A DNA stretch of 61,873 nucleotides from Acidobacteria bacterium RIFCSPLOWO2_12_FULL_68_19 (GTDB lineage Bacteria > Acidobacteriota > Vicinamibacteria > Vicinamibacterales > UBA2999): assembly GCA_001767525.1 (NCBI GenBank), contig MELF01000042.1, positions 13,680-75,552 of the forward strand, written 5' to 3'. Under the pieces are notes generated by a model. That model did not search any database, had not been told where the DNA came from, and saw only the letters and a list, made by a program, of their open reading frames with translations. Below are positions 15,738 through 22,892 of the stretch, piece after piece. Each line of letters begins with the position of its first letter. Position 1 is the stretch's first letter. The position numbers and the translations under genes were made by a program.

Positions 15738-17705
15738 TCAGTTCGTCGAGTCGTGCAGTTCGCCGCCGTCGATCGCCGGCTTCTTCCGGTCGTGCGGCAC
15801 GCACACCGTCACCACGCCCGAGGCGCTTCCCTCGAGATCCGACGCGGTGAAGTGGACGTGATACACGCGTCCGTCTTCCCCGCCCGAGCGCTCCGCGCGC
15901 AGCAGCACGGTGCCGTCGTCGTTGACGATCGCGTCCACCGCCGTGTCGCCGTCGCCCAGGTAGTTGGTCGGCTCATCCTGTGTGACGCCGTCGATCGTGA
16001 TGGTCGCGTTCTCGTCGGGATCGCTCACGCCGGCGATACCCACCGACACGAGCGCATGGTTCGGCGGCCAGAGGCAGGCAACCGTCGGCCGCGCCGCGGT
16101 CACGAGCGGCGGGTCGTTGGCGTTCTGCACGTGTACGACGACGAGGGCGCCCGCCGTGCCGCCGTAGCCGTCGTCCACGTATAGCTGGAACGTCAGATCC
16201 GCGCCGCCCGGGTTCACGAACGGCGTGGTGAAGCTCGGGGTCGCCGTCGTGTCGCCCGCGAGGGTCACCGCCGGGCCGTCGACCTGCACCCAGGCGTAGG
16301 TCAGCGCGTCGCCGTCGGGGTCGCTGCTGCCGTTGCCGTTCAGCATCACCGCGCTGTTCTCGTTCAGCGTCTGGTCCGTGCCGGCGTCGGCGGTCGGCAG
16401 GTTGTTGACGTTGGTGATGTCGACGCTCACCGTGTCGACCACGTCCGGGCTCGTGTAGCCGTCGTTGACCGACAACTGGAACACCAGCGTCGCGACCACG
16501 CCCGGCGCGCCGCCCGAGCCGACGATCGGAGCCGTGAAGCTCGGCGAGGAGGTGTTCGCGCCGCCCAGCGTCACCGCCGGACCGCCCACCTGCGCCCACG
16601 CATACGTCAGCGCATCGCCGTCGTCGTCGTAGCTGCTCGAGCCGTCGAGCGCCACGGGCGCGCCCTCGGCGACCGACTGGTCGTCGCCGGCGTCGGCCAC
16701 GGGCGGGTGGTTGACGTTGACCACCGTGACGCTGACCGTGTCGGAGTCGTCGAGGCCGTTGGCCGTCACCTTCAACTGGAAGGTGAGCGTCTCGCCGCCG
16801 ATGGCCACCGTCGGCGCCGTGAAGGTCGGCTGGCTCGTGGTGTCGCCCGCCAGCGTGACCGGCGTGCCGCTCACCTGCAGCCATGCGTAGCTCAGCGGAT
16901 CGCTGTCGGGGTCGTTGCTCAGCGTGCCGTCGAGCGTGACGGCCTGTCCCTCGTTGACGCTGAAGTCGGCGCCGGCGTTGGCGTTGGGAGGCCCGTCCTC
17001 GATTTCGACCGTGCAAATCGACGAACAGCCGTCGCCGCCCGCGATGTTGCCGTCGTCGCACTGCTCGGAACCCTGGACCAGGCCGTTGCCGCAGACAACG
17101 CCCTCGCAGGCGTCGCCCTGCCCGTTGTGATTCAAGTCGAGCTGATCCGGGTTCGCGTCGAGCGGACAGTTGTCGACGTTGGCACAGAAACCGTCGTGGT
17201 CGCCGTCGTTGCTGAAGTCGAGCGGACACGCGTCCACGTCGTTGCAGAGGCCGTCGAAGTCGGCATCCGCGCAGGCGCCGCCGCCGAAGGTCAACAGCGG
17301 GAAAGTACCCCATGGCGACTGGACGACGTTGGTGGCCGTGAACGACACCGTGTGCGCTCCTGCCGAGAAGGCGCTCGTGAACGTCTGGTAATGGACGACG
17401 CTGGGCGGAGGGAAGTAGAAGCCGGTGAGGGGTCCAGCACATTGAACACCAGCGGGCAACGCCGACGGATAGATCCACCCTGAGAAGGGGTACTCGAACC
17501 CGTCGATGATGATGCCGCCGATGGGCGACGGTCCCTCGGACGGAGAATGGTACGTGCCCGCGTAGAACGTCGTGACAGGTCCCACGTCCTTCCAGCAAAT
17601 CTGCACCGTGTGTGCGCTCGCGTCAGTGGGCGCGAGCATCGTCCAGACAACCACGCCAGCCAGCGTGGCCAGCAACGATCGCGAAAGTTTCAAAGGCGCC
17701 TCCAT
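15738..17705 (-). CDS. Large secreted PKD-repeat surface protein
   Basis: The 655-aa protein has a signal peptide at about residues 1-26. It then has an N-terminal beta domain, and a thrombospondin-type-3-like Ca-binding stretch with Asp/Asn repeats (DADFDGLCNDVDACPLD, DGDHDGFCANVDNCPLD). A Cys-rich DUF4215-like motif follows (CGNGLVQGSEQCDDGN, GGDGCSSICTVE). Three PKD or cadherin-like domains come next, each opening with NANAGADFSVNEG / VADAGDDQSVAEG / TADAGTDQTLNEN, and the protein ends in a short domain. Such proteins are extracellular adhesins or scaffold parts. Repeats are similar but not identical in DNA. No sorting tail is obvious. The ribosome site is weak. Confidence 0.87.
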   Translation of the reverse strand: MEAPLKLSRSLLATLAGVVVWTMLAPTDASAHTVQICWKDVGPVTTFYAGTYHSPSEGPSPIGGIIIDGFEYPFSGWIYPSALPAGVQCAGPLTGFYFPPPSVVHYQTFTSAFSAGAHTVSFTATNVVQSPWGTFPLLTFGGGACADADFDGLCNDVDACPLDFSNDGDHDGFCANVDNCPLDANPDQLDLNHNGQGDACEGVVCGNGLVQGSEQCDDGNIAGGDGCSSICTVEIEDGPPNANAGADFSVNEGQAVTLDGTLSNDPDSDPLSYAWLQVSGTPVTLAGDTTSQPTFTAPTVAIGGETLTFQLKVTANGLDDSDTVSVTVVNVNHPPVADAGDDQSVAEGAPVALDGSSSYDDDGDALTYAWAQVGGPAVTLGGANTSSPSFTAPIVGSGGAPGVVATLVFQLSVNDGYTSPDVVDTVSVDITNVNNLPTADAGTDQTLNENSAVMLNGNGSSDPDGDALTYAWVQVDGPAVTLAGDTTATPSFTTPFVNPGGADLTFQLYVDDGYGGTAGALVVVHVQNANDPPLVTAARPTVACLWPPNHALVSVGIAGVSDPDENATITIDGVTQDEPTNYLGDGDTAVDAIVNDDGTVLLRAERSGGEDGRVYHVHFTASDLEGSASGVVTVCVPHDRKKPAIDGGELHDSTN

Positions 17706-18067
17706 GCGAGAGAACGTAACGGTCCGAATCACTCGAACATCGAGCCAATGCCCACCTCGAGCGCGGCAGCGGCCAGCGCCGCCGGCGCACGACGAAAGCG
17801 GCGGGCACACGAGCGCGGTCATCGGCACCCAGTGGCCTGGTACCGCGCACACGTGCCCGCTTGCGAGCTCCCGCCCGCAGGTGTCCCTGCGATCCGAGCG
17901 CCCTGCAGGGTCTATGCTGTTGGCATCCGAGGGTTGGTGACGAGGCCCCGGAAGGCGGTGCTTCGAGAAGGACAGTGAAGCACCGTGCGGGTATCATGGC
18001 GGCTGACACGAAGACCCGTCAAGTCCTTTTGTGACCCGAACCCCGTCATTCCCACGGTGGAGGCGCT
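17706..18067. other. Divergent intergenic region with one hairpin
   Basis: These 362 bp separate two divergent genes and have no convincing ORF. A 9-bp stem (17956-17964 with 17977-17985, CGGTGCTTC / GAAGCACCG) with a 12-nt loop is the only clear structure. A GTGGAGG ribosome site precedes the GTG at 18068. Promoters for both neighbours must lie here, but I cannot assign boxes with confidence. Confidence 0.5.
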
Positions 18068-19246
18068 GTGACGAGACTTGTAGTTGGCTGCGCGCTGGCT
18101 CTAGCGCCGCTGGGGGCTGCATGCGCCGGTGATGCGGTCGGCGCCACGCAGACCGACCGCCGCGTTCCCACGTACCAGGTGGACCCGGCGTGGCCGAAGC
18201 CGCTCCCGAACCGATGGCTCGTCGGCGCGATCGCCGGGGTCGCCGTCGACGCGCGCGATCACGTCTGGATCGTGCATCGGCCGGGCACGCTCCAGCCGAA
18301 CGAGACGCGGTCGATCTGGCGCGCCGCCCCGCCGGTGCTCGAGTTCGACCAGGAGGGCAACCTCGTGTCCGCATGGGGCGGGCCCGGCGAGGGGTACGAG
18401 TGGCCGGACCTCGAGCACGGCATCTACATCGATCATCGAGACAACGTCTGGCTCGGCGGCGGCGGCGACAAGGACGCGCAGATCCTCGAGTTCACCCGAC
18501 AGGGCAGATTCCTGATGCAGATCGGCCGCAAGGGGCGGAACAGCGGCAGCAACGACACGCGGAACCTGGGCGCCGCCGCCAACATGACGATCGACCGCGA
18601 GGCCAACGAGCTGTACGTCGCCGACGGCTACGTCAATCACCGCGTCATCGTCTTCGACCTGACGACGGGGGCGTACAAGCGCCACTGGGGCGCCTACGGG
18701 CAGCGGCCCGACGATGGCTATTTCACGCGGGCGGGCGAGCGGCTCCCGGGACCGTTTCGCGGCGAGGTCCAGTACGAGAACCGGCCGAGCCAGTACGACC
18801 CCGACGGTCCCCCGCCGCCGCAGTTCCGCATCGTCCACGTCGTGCGCATTGCGAGCGATGGGCTCGTCTACGTCTGCGACCGGACGAACGATCGCATCCA
18901 GGTGTTCCGCAAGGACGGCACGTTCGTCAAGGAGAAGTTCATCGCCAGGCGGACGCTCGGCAGCGGGTCGGTCTGGGACATCGCCTTCTCCATCGATCCG
19001 GCGCAGCGCTTCCTGGTGGTCCTCGACGGCACCAACCAGCAGGTCTACATCGTCGAACGCGAGACGCTCGAGGTGGTGAGCGGCTTCGGCCACGCGGGGC
19101 GATGGGCCGGGCAGTTCTACGGCGCGCACAACCTGGGGGTCGATTCCAAGGGGAATCTCTTCATCGGCGAGACCTACGAGGGGAAGCGGGTACAGAAGTT
19201 CGTCTACAGGGGGCTCGGCCCCGTCCAGGCGCCGCTCGTGCGATAG
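18068..19246 (+). CDS. Secreted beta-propeller (NHL-like) protein
   Basis: The 392-aa protein starts at GTG with a signal peptide containing an AAC lipobox-like site (GAACAGD, Cys about residue 19), so it may be a lipoprotein. Blades are visible as AIAGVAVDARDHVWIVHR, PVLEFDQEGNLVSAWGG, GIYIDHRDNVWLGGGGD, MTIDREANELYVADGYVNHRV, VRIASDGLVYVCDRTNDRIQVF and NLGVDSKGNLFIGETYEGKR. It is related in design to the 14470 gene but distinct in sequence. It is likely a periplasmic binding or lyase-like propeller of unknown ligand. Confidence 0.85.
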   Translation: MTRLVVGCALALAPLGAACAGDAVGATQTDRRVPTYQVDPAWPKPLPNRWLVGAIAGVAVDARDHVWIVHRPGTLQPNETRSIWRAAPPVLEFDQEGNLVSAWGGPGEGYEWPDLEHGIYIDHRDNVWLGGGGDKDAQILEFTRQGRFLMQIGRKGRNSGSNDTRNLGAAANMTIDREANELYVADGYVNHRVIVFDLTTGAYKRHWGAYGQRPDDGYFTRAGERLPGPFRGEVQYENRPSQYDPDGPPPPQFRIVHVVRIASDGLVYVCDRTNDRIQVFRKDGTFVKEKFIARRTLGSGSVWDIAFSIDPAQRFLVVLDGTNQQVYIVERETLEVVSGFGHAGRWAGQFYGAHNLGVDSKGNLFIGETYEGKRVQKFVYRGLGPVQAPLVR

Positions 19247-19305
19247 GCGATCCACGGTTTCCAGGTTGACCTCGCGCGTCAATGTCGATGCGGCGCGGTG
19301 CCCTC

Positions 19306-19545
19306 GGCCGACGGTCGCGTCTCTCGCATCACGAAGCGGCTCGGCACGCCGGAAAGCGCTGCGCGGGCCGCTCCGGCCGCTCGACGCGGGGGTCGCCGCC
19401 ACCTGTCGCCCCGCGTGAGCCACCACCCCGCCTCGACCGCCCGCGGCTCAACCCCGCTGATCCCCAGCGCCTGCTCGCGCTTTCGGACCGTTGCGCATCG
19501 GCGTGCCTCGAACGCTTCGTTCCGCGAGAGACGCGACCGTCGGCC
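19306..19545. repeat. 240-bp region bounded by 33-bp inverted repeats
   Basis: The arms at 19306-19338 and 19513-19545 are complementary with about three mismatches. Further partial pairing inside includes GCACGCCG on both sides. The interior has no convincing coding sequence. Size and architecture recall the MITE at 9292, but the sequences are unrelated and I see no target duplication. It sits between the propeller gene and the second cassette cluster. Confidence 0.6.
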
Positions 19546-19635
19546 CACTTGGCGCTGGCGGCAGGCGCGCCGGAGGAGGGCCGCGTGCGCAGCTCCGCGA
19601 CGTACAGAAGTCTGTCGGTACCCAATCCGCGGATG

Positions 19636-19854
19636 TTAGCCAGCGATCGTTTCTATGGATGCTGGGATCTTGCTGACGATGAAGCGATGGAGTTCGACTT
19701 TCGTACTCGCGTTGTCGATATCGATGCCAACCAGATGGCCAGAGGCGTCGTAGTCCAAGACCACGCCCTCTGAGATTTCTCGGCTCTCGACGCTCGGTTG
19801 CTCAGACAGATCGATGTAGAGCGAATCAGTGTCCGGAAAATAGTTGACTTTCAT
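19636..19854 (-). CDS. DUF2283-domain protein (cassette gene)
   Basis: The 72-aa protein has the complete DUF2283 pattern: MKVNYFPDTDSLYIDLSE, SREISEGVVLDYDASGHLVGIDIDNAS. DUF2283 proteins are small, of unknown function, and usually encoded next to a DUF4258 gene. Here the ATG overlaps the TGA of an upstream open stretch whose last residues are LEDKVTIHNAFVDRRFKP. That stretch has an in-frame stop about 30 codons back, inside the attC at 19900, so the partner is only a tail. This is the distal end of the minus-oriented array. Confidence 0.82.
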   Translation of the reverse strand: MKVNYFPDTDSLYIDLSEQPSVESREISEGVVLDYDASGHLVGIDIDNASTKVELHRFIVSKIPASIETIAG

Positions 19855-19899
19855 GGTTTGAACCGCCTGTCCACGAACGCATTGTGAATCGTGACCTTA

Positions 19900-19969
19900 T
19901 CCTCGAGCGTGAATGAGCCGCGCTCCCGTCACGAGTCAGCGGCGCGTCGGCTCCAGCGCCAGGTTGGGC
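19900..19969 (-). repeat. attC site, minus orientation, partly eroded
   Basis: On the minus strand it begins with GCCCAAC (19969-19963) and an arm ending TGGAGCC. The opposite arm GGCTCATTCACGC lacks the last base of the pair, giving minus polarity. The closing GTTRRRY box is not recognisable because the site runs into the tail of the gene preceding DUF2283. It shares 21 identical nucleotides with the attC at 10013. Confidence 0.7.
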
Positions 19970-19996
19970 CTCGTCGTTTCGCCGTATGATACTGCC

Positions 19997-20218
19997 ATGC
20001 ACGTTGAATTCACGGCCGTATTCCGTCAAGTTCCGGAAGGCTATATCGGCTTTGTTGAGGAGCTCCCGGGCGCTAATACCCAAGGAAGCACGCTTGAGGA
20101 GGCTAGACGTAATCTGCAGGAAGCCGTTGAGTTGGTGCTTGAGGCCAACCGCGAACTAATAGTCGAGGCCACTCAAGGCCAGCGTGTGATCCGCGAGCCT
20201 CTCAAGGTTGGTGCGTGA
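19997..20218 (+). CDS. hicB: HicB-family antitoxin
   Basis: The 73-aa protein has the partial RNase H-like fold of short HicB antitoxins: MHVEFTAVFRQVPEGYIGFV, EELPGANTQGSTLEEARRNL, QEAVELVLEANRELI. In the family it binds and masks the HicA ribonuclease and represses the operon. It is encoded on the plus strand although both flanking attC sites read on the minus strand. The pair is therefore reversed within its cassette and must use its own promoter. It overlaps hicA by a few bases. Confidence 0.85.
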   Translation: MHVEFTAVFRQVPEGYIGFVEELPGANTQGSTLEEARRNLQEAVELVLEANRELIVEATQGQRVIREPLKVGA

Positions 20219-20393
20219 AGCGCCGGTTCGCCATTTGGAAGAGCATGGATGCGAACTACTCCGGGAAGGTGCCAATCATTCGATCTTTGTGAACCGGTCG
20301 ACTAGAAAGACCTCAACCGTTCCCCGCCATTCCGAAATCAACGACGACTTGGCCAGAAAGATTTGTAAGGATCTCGGAATTCCGCCTCCGTAA
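20211..20393 (+). CDS. hicA: HicA-family mRNA interferase, 5' end altered
   Basis: About 60 aa match HicA from RHLEEHGCELLREGANHSIF to the end (ICKDLGIPPP). The catalytic His lies in the GANHSIFVN motif and the typical TSTVPRH.EIN.. follows. The usual N-terminus (MKRRDLIRHL) is not in frame: GTG AAG CGC CGG at 20215 encodes VKRR in one frame, while RHLEEHG lies in another. This suggests a small deletion near codon 5. A TTG (20208) or GTG (20211) in the HicA frame could still give a near full-length protein (VREAPVRHLEE..). Activity is therefore doubtful but possible. Confidence 0.72.
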   Translation: MREAPVRHLEEHGCELLREGANHSIFVNRSTRKTSTVPRHSEINDDLARKICKDLGIPPP

Positions 20394-20475
20394 GCCCAAC
20401 GTGGCGAATGAGCCGCGCGCCGCGGCGACATTGCTCAGCGAGACAGCAGGCGCGACGGCTCCAAGCCGATTATGC
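20394..20475 (-). repeat. attC site, minus orientation
   Basis: It starts directly after the hicA stop with GCCCAAC (20394-20400), the complement of a GTTGGGC R' box. The arms GAATGAGCC and GGCTCC pair with the extra base in the right arm, hence minus polarity. The R'-side half (CGGCTCATTCG then CGTTGGGC on the minus strand) nearly equals that of the site at 10013. The far box ATTATGC is weak. Confidence 0.78.
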
Positions 20476-20983
20476 CGTCCGTTTGTGCCGAACCTTTGTG
20501 CGAGCGGTGACACGACCCAGCCTGGTAAGCGTACGCAGCGCCTCGTTGACCGCCCGGCTGTCTGGAAACAGTTGAGCCACGTCCGGGTCGAGAAGGACCA
20601 CATTCGTACCCTGCGCATATCGGGCGGCCGTTACGCCCCGAACGGCGTTCGAGAAGTCGTACTCCGGCCGCATTGTGTCGGCATCGGCAGTCAACTTTTT
20701 CGCCTTGGTCGTTTTCATACGTCCGCCTCTCGTGGCCCGTGGCCAATCGGGCGCTGATGATCCGTGCCCGTGGCGGCCGTTCCGAGTACGAGACGACCAC
20801 GAGCCTTGAAGCCTGCGACATCCCGAGCACCAGAAAACGCTGTTCCCCCTCGGAATGATCAGGGTCTGGCATGTTCATCGCCAAGATGTCACCGAAGACG
20901 GTTGTGGCCTCGTCGAAGGAGACGCCGTGGTCCTTGAGGTTCGACGCTGCCTTCTTCGGATCCCATTCGAAGCTGTAGGCCAC
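20435..20983 (-). CDS. BrnT (DUF497)-family toxin with read-through C-terminus
   Basis: Residues 1-92 are a complete BrnT-like RNase toxin: MAYSFEWDPKKAASNLKDHG, VSFDEATTVFGDILAMNM, PDPDHSEGEQRFLVLGMS, then PPRARIISARLATGHERRTYEND. Family members end at about this point. Here no stop follows, and the frame continues for about 90 residues of low-complexity sequence across the whole antitoxin gene to a stop inside the attC at 20437. Loss of the native stop or a frameshift near 20720 is likely. The next gene starts at the expected place (ATG 20718). Confidence 0.75.
   Translation of the reverse strand: MAYSFEWDPKKAASNLKDHGVSFDEATTVFGDILAMNMPDPDHSEGEQRFLVLGMSQASRLVVVSYSERPPRARIISARLATGHERRTYENDQGEKVDCRCRHNAAGVRLLERRSGRNGRPICAGYECGPSRPGRGSTVSRQPGGQRGAAYAYQAGSCHRSHKGSAQTDGIIGLEPSRLLSR
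20470..20718 (-). CDS. BrnA-like antitoxin partner of the BrnT-family toxin
   Basis: The 82-aa protein begins MKTTKAKKLTADADTMRPEY and continues DFSNAVRGVTAARYAQGTNV, VLLDPDVAQLFPDSRAVNEAL. The DFS.AVRG....Y..G.N.V.LD.DVA..F.....VN.AL pattern is the ribbon-helix-helix antitoxin type commonly found after DUF497/BrnT genes. The start lies in the 3' part of the toxin's conserved region, as in other overlapping pairs. Its stop codon falls within the next attC. It probably both neutralises the toxin and represses the operon. Confidence 0.78.
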   Translation of the reverse strand: MKTTKAKKLTADADTMRPEYDFSNAVRGVTAARYAQGTNVVLLDPDVAQLFPDSRAVNEALRTLTRLGRVTARTKVRHKRTA

Positions 20984-21027
20984 TGGGCCATCTTACCGTC
21001 GTCTCCGATCGTTCCGGAAACTGATCG

Positions 21028-21092
21028 GCATAACGACCAGCGCTCACCAGCGGCCGCTCATGATGCGCGCGGCCGTCTGGCGCAGGTTAGCT
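21028..21092 (-). repeat. attC site, minus orientation
   Basis: The outer boxes GCATAAC (21028-21034) and GTTAGCT (21086-21092) are complements of a GTTATGC R' and an AGCTAAC R'' on the minus strand. Inner arms CCAG-CGGCCGC and GCGGCCGTCTGG pair with one extra base on the right, giving minus polarity. The site separates the BrnT/BrnA-like cassette from the next one. Confidence 0.72.
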
Positions 21093-21323
21093 GGCTCGTT
21101 GGAGAGCGAGCAGTTTCTTCCGCACGGCTTGCGGAAAATCGACGAAGGCGAACTGCGTCCTGTCGAATAGGTAGTCCTCCCCGCTCTCGTCGATGATCCG
21201 TACCAGATCATCCTTGGCGGCTCGCGCATCGGGCACAATGCGATACACCTTGCCCATGATGAGCGACGCTTCGTTGCCGGCATTCTCAAGGCACAGCGCG
21301 AATGGCTTGATTGGAGGTTTCAT
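21087..21323 (-). CDS. Small cassette protein of unknown function
   Basis: The 78-aa protein, ATG at 21323, reads MKPPIKPFALCLENAGNEAS, LIMGKVYRIVPDARAAKDDL, VRIIDESGEDYLFDRTQFAF and VDFPQAVRKKLLALQRAS. The KVYR..PD..A...D..R..DESGEDYL pattern resembles small proteins often met in cassettes and next to toxin-antitoxin genes; no activity is known to me. The stop overlaps the attC at 21028-21092. It follows the 21383 gene by 59 bp on the same strand, so the two may be one cassette. Confidence 0.65.
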   Translation of the reverse strand: MKPPIKPFALCLENAGNEASLIMGKVYRIVPDARAAKDDLVRIIDESGEDYLFDRTQFAFVDFPQAVRKKLLALQRAS

Positions 21324-21382
21324 GGCTTGTCCAAGTAGCTCTTGATCTTGATATCTCGTTTGCCGATGCCGTGAGCCTCGTA

Positions 21383-21577
21383 TCAATGCAGCTCAACCCG
21401 ACGAAGCTTGCCGTTCCGCAGTCGGACAGTGGCGACCCCCTTGAGCTTCCGCCACCGGCCGCGACCGTACGTCTTTCGAAGGAACGATTGGACCTTGACG
21501 CCGGGACTGGCCGCAATTGTTTCGACCTGCTGGATCGCCCCGACCAGCTCAAATCGCACGCTCCGATCTTCCCCCAT
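21383..21577 (-). CDS. Small basic cassette protein of unknown function
   Basis: The 64-aa protein starts at ATG 21577 behind GGGGA. It reads MGEDRSVRFELVGAIQQVET, IAASPGVKVQSFLRKTYGRG, then RWRKLKGVATVRLRNGKLRR. It is strongly basic in the second half and could bind nucleic acid. I do not recognise a family. It is probably co-transcribed with the 21087 gene, and the pair has the size and layout of a toxin-antitoxin module, but that is inference only. Confidence 0.55.
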   Translation of the reverse strand: MGEDRSVRFELVGAIQQVETIAASPGVKVQSFLRKTYGRGRWRKLKGVATVRLRNGKLRRVELH

Positions 21578-21746
21578 TGATCCCCAGGGCATCAAGGCCG
21601 ACGCCCAGAGCCAGCCGGCCAGCCCGGTCACTGAGTGCGCCCGATTCTCCGTCGTGTCGGCTCATTGGAACCGCTCCGTCACGCCGGAGCGTCGCGCCAC
21701 AACTGCGGGCGAACTGAGTTCTACTGCTCTTGATCCTTCTTCGTCC

Positions 21747-21843
21747 AGCTAACGCTGGCGCTCACCCGCGAGCCGCACATGACGGCGTCGCGAATGCAGC
21801 ACGTTCACCGGTGCGGCTCGTCGGGTGCAGCGCCTTGTTGGGC
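21747..21843 (-). repeat. attC site, minus orientation, best preserved of the set
   Basis: The outer boxes are AGCTAAC (21747-21753) and GTTGGGC (21837-21843). Inner arms CACCCGCGAGCCGCAC and its partner GTGCGGCTCGTCGGGTG are complementary except for one extra base in the right arm, giving minus polarity with R'' GCCCAAC and R' GTTAGCT. The arms extend to CTGGCGC / GCAGCGCC with an internal mismatch bulge. At 97 nt it is a textbook attC. Confidence 0.9.
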
Positions 21844-22008
21844 AGCCAGTCTGAACAATCGGAGCAGCGTCGGGTCAGTCGGCGGGTTTGCGCGCAACCA
21901 CTCGTTCTGCTCGTCAACGGACATCGAAGTAATCATGGCGCTGACAACTGCCCGAGCGTCGCGCATCATTTGCACGGCATCGAAAACCTTCGTGGTTGAA
22001 TTACTCAT
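21805..22008 (-). CDS. Small antitoxin-like protein downstream of the PIN gene
   Basis: The 67-aa protein reads MSNSTTKVFDAVQMMRDARA, VVSAMITSMSVDEQNEWLRA, NPPTDPTLLRLFRLA. Its start overlaps the end of the PIN-domain gene by 8 bp, so translation is coupled. Its last 13 codons lie inside the attC at 21747-21843. The helical MMRDAR.... layout and pairing with a PIN toxin suggest a partner or antitoxin. No DNA-binding motif is clear, and the order (toxin first) is the reverse of classical VapBC. Confidence 0.65.
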   Translation of the reverse strand: MSNSTTKVFDAVQMMRDARAVVSAMITSMSVDEQNEWLRANPPTDPTLLRLFRLAAQQGAAPDEPHR

Positions 22009-22459
22009 CGCCTAGGACCTCCCGGGGTGAACGAATTTCGAGAGCCGGATACCCCAGCCAGCGGTTCACCTCATGGTAACCATGAATCCGCTGCAAGTTG
22101 ACGACATGCCGGAAGTTCCAGCTCACCAGTACATCCACGCGTGCGACCGAAGCCATCGCAATGTGCTCGGCGTCCGCCAGCATCCCTGGCCCCAACACTC
22201 GCTCAGCCAAGTAGCGCTGAGCGAGCTCCGCCGCCGGCGCTGTCAGGCGTATGAACTCGACGTGGCCATCTGGCACGGCTCGAAGCACCTCGCGAACCGC
22301 TGCTGGCGCTGTTTCAAGTTCCCGGAGCGTCAGTTCCGAAAGCACGAGACGCAGGTCGCCACGCACGAACGCATCCAAGAGTCGGCGCGAGGGAACCCGG
22401 AACTCGTCATCTTCGCAGCCTCCGATGACCGATGTGTCTGTATAGATCCGATCTGACAC
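22001..22459 (-). CDS. PIN-domain RNase (VapC-like toxin)
   Basis: The 152-aa protein begins MSDRIYTDTSVIGGCEDDEF with the first PIN acidic residue in YTDTSVIGG. Middle acids lie in ELTLRELETAP and the last acidic cluster in LADAEHIAMASVARVDVLVSWNFRHVVN. DAEHIA and SWNF.H.VN are strong PIN signatures. Family members cleave tRNA or mRNA at Mg-dependent sites. It is the first gene of the minus-oriented array and is coupled to the small gene at 21805. The length is normal for this PIN subgroup. Confidence 0.85.
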   Translation of the reverse strand: MSDRIYTDTSVIGGCEDDEFRVPSRRLLDAFVRGDLRLVLSELTLRELETAPAAVREVLRAVPDGHVEFIRLTAPAAELAQRYLAERVLGPGMLADAEHIAMASVARVDVLVSWNFRHVVNLQRIHGYHEVNRWLGYPALEIRSPREVLGDE

Positions 22460-22892
22460 GTTTCTATTCTACGGGGGCTGCAGGAAAAGCCTGGGCCTGA
22501 CTTCGGTCAACGTTCTTTCGGTGGAGGGCGTCAATTCCGGTTGACAGGGCCGGAACCGTTGTCGACCTCCACGGAAATGCCGCCGCCGGTGCCGGCATTC
22601 TTCCGCCCTGACCGCCGCCAGTCAAGGGCCGGTCGCACAGCAGGTTACAGCGGGCCAATACAGCTCTCGGCGCAGAGTGGCGCTCGCGCCATAACCCGGA
22701 CATCCCCGGCTGTTCCGGACGGCGCCAATTGCAGTTCCCGTGGCCCGGCGTCACCAGCGGTTGTCACGTGCCCGCGGTCGACAGACGCGCGACACGGTGC
22801 TGTCTCTGAGCCGCCGCCGGCAAGCTGTGGCGCCCGTGGCACCTCCGGCAACCGCCTCGCGACGGCACCCGCATGGTCACGTCCTCAGTAGC
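22460..22892. other. 433-bp gap at the proximal edge of the second cassette array
   Basis: No convincing gene is present on either strand; the open frames found have no domain-like composition. If the minus-oriented cluster were a full integron, attI and intI would be expected here, but no integrase motif is seen. A small dyad (TTCCGG..CCGGAA near 22538-22558) and scattered GC-rich repeats are the only structures. The first cassette's promoter probably lies just right of 22459. Confidence 0.5.

Noticed and set aside
15738-17705. Possible CRISPR or tandem DNA repeat inside the PKD protein gene
   Set aside because: The repeats are at protein-domain level, about 90 codons long and diverged. No short DNA repeat with spacers is present anywhere in the window.
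19605-19640. GGATGTTAGCC near the end of the DUF2283 gene, considered as a further attC
   Set aside because: Only one box is visible and the inner arms are missing. It could be a truncated site but cannot be supported.
22541-22891. Plus-strand ORF (116 codons) in the gap before ltaE, considered as an intI or cassette gene
   Set aside because: It has no integrase motifs, is Pro/Ser/Arg-rich, and has no ribosome site.
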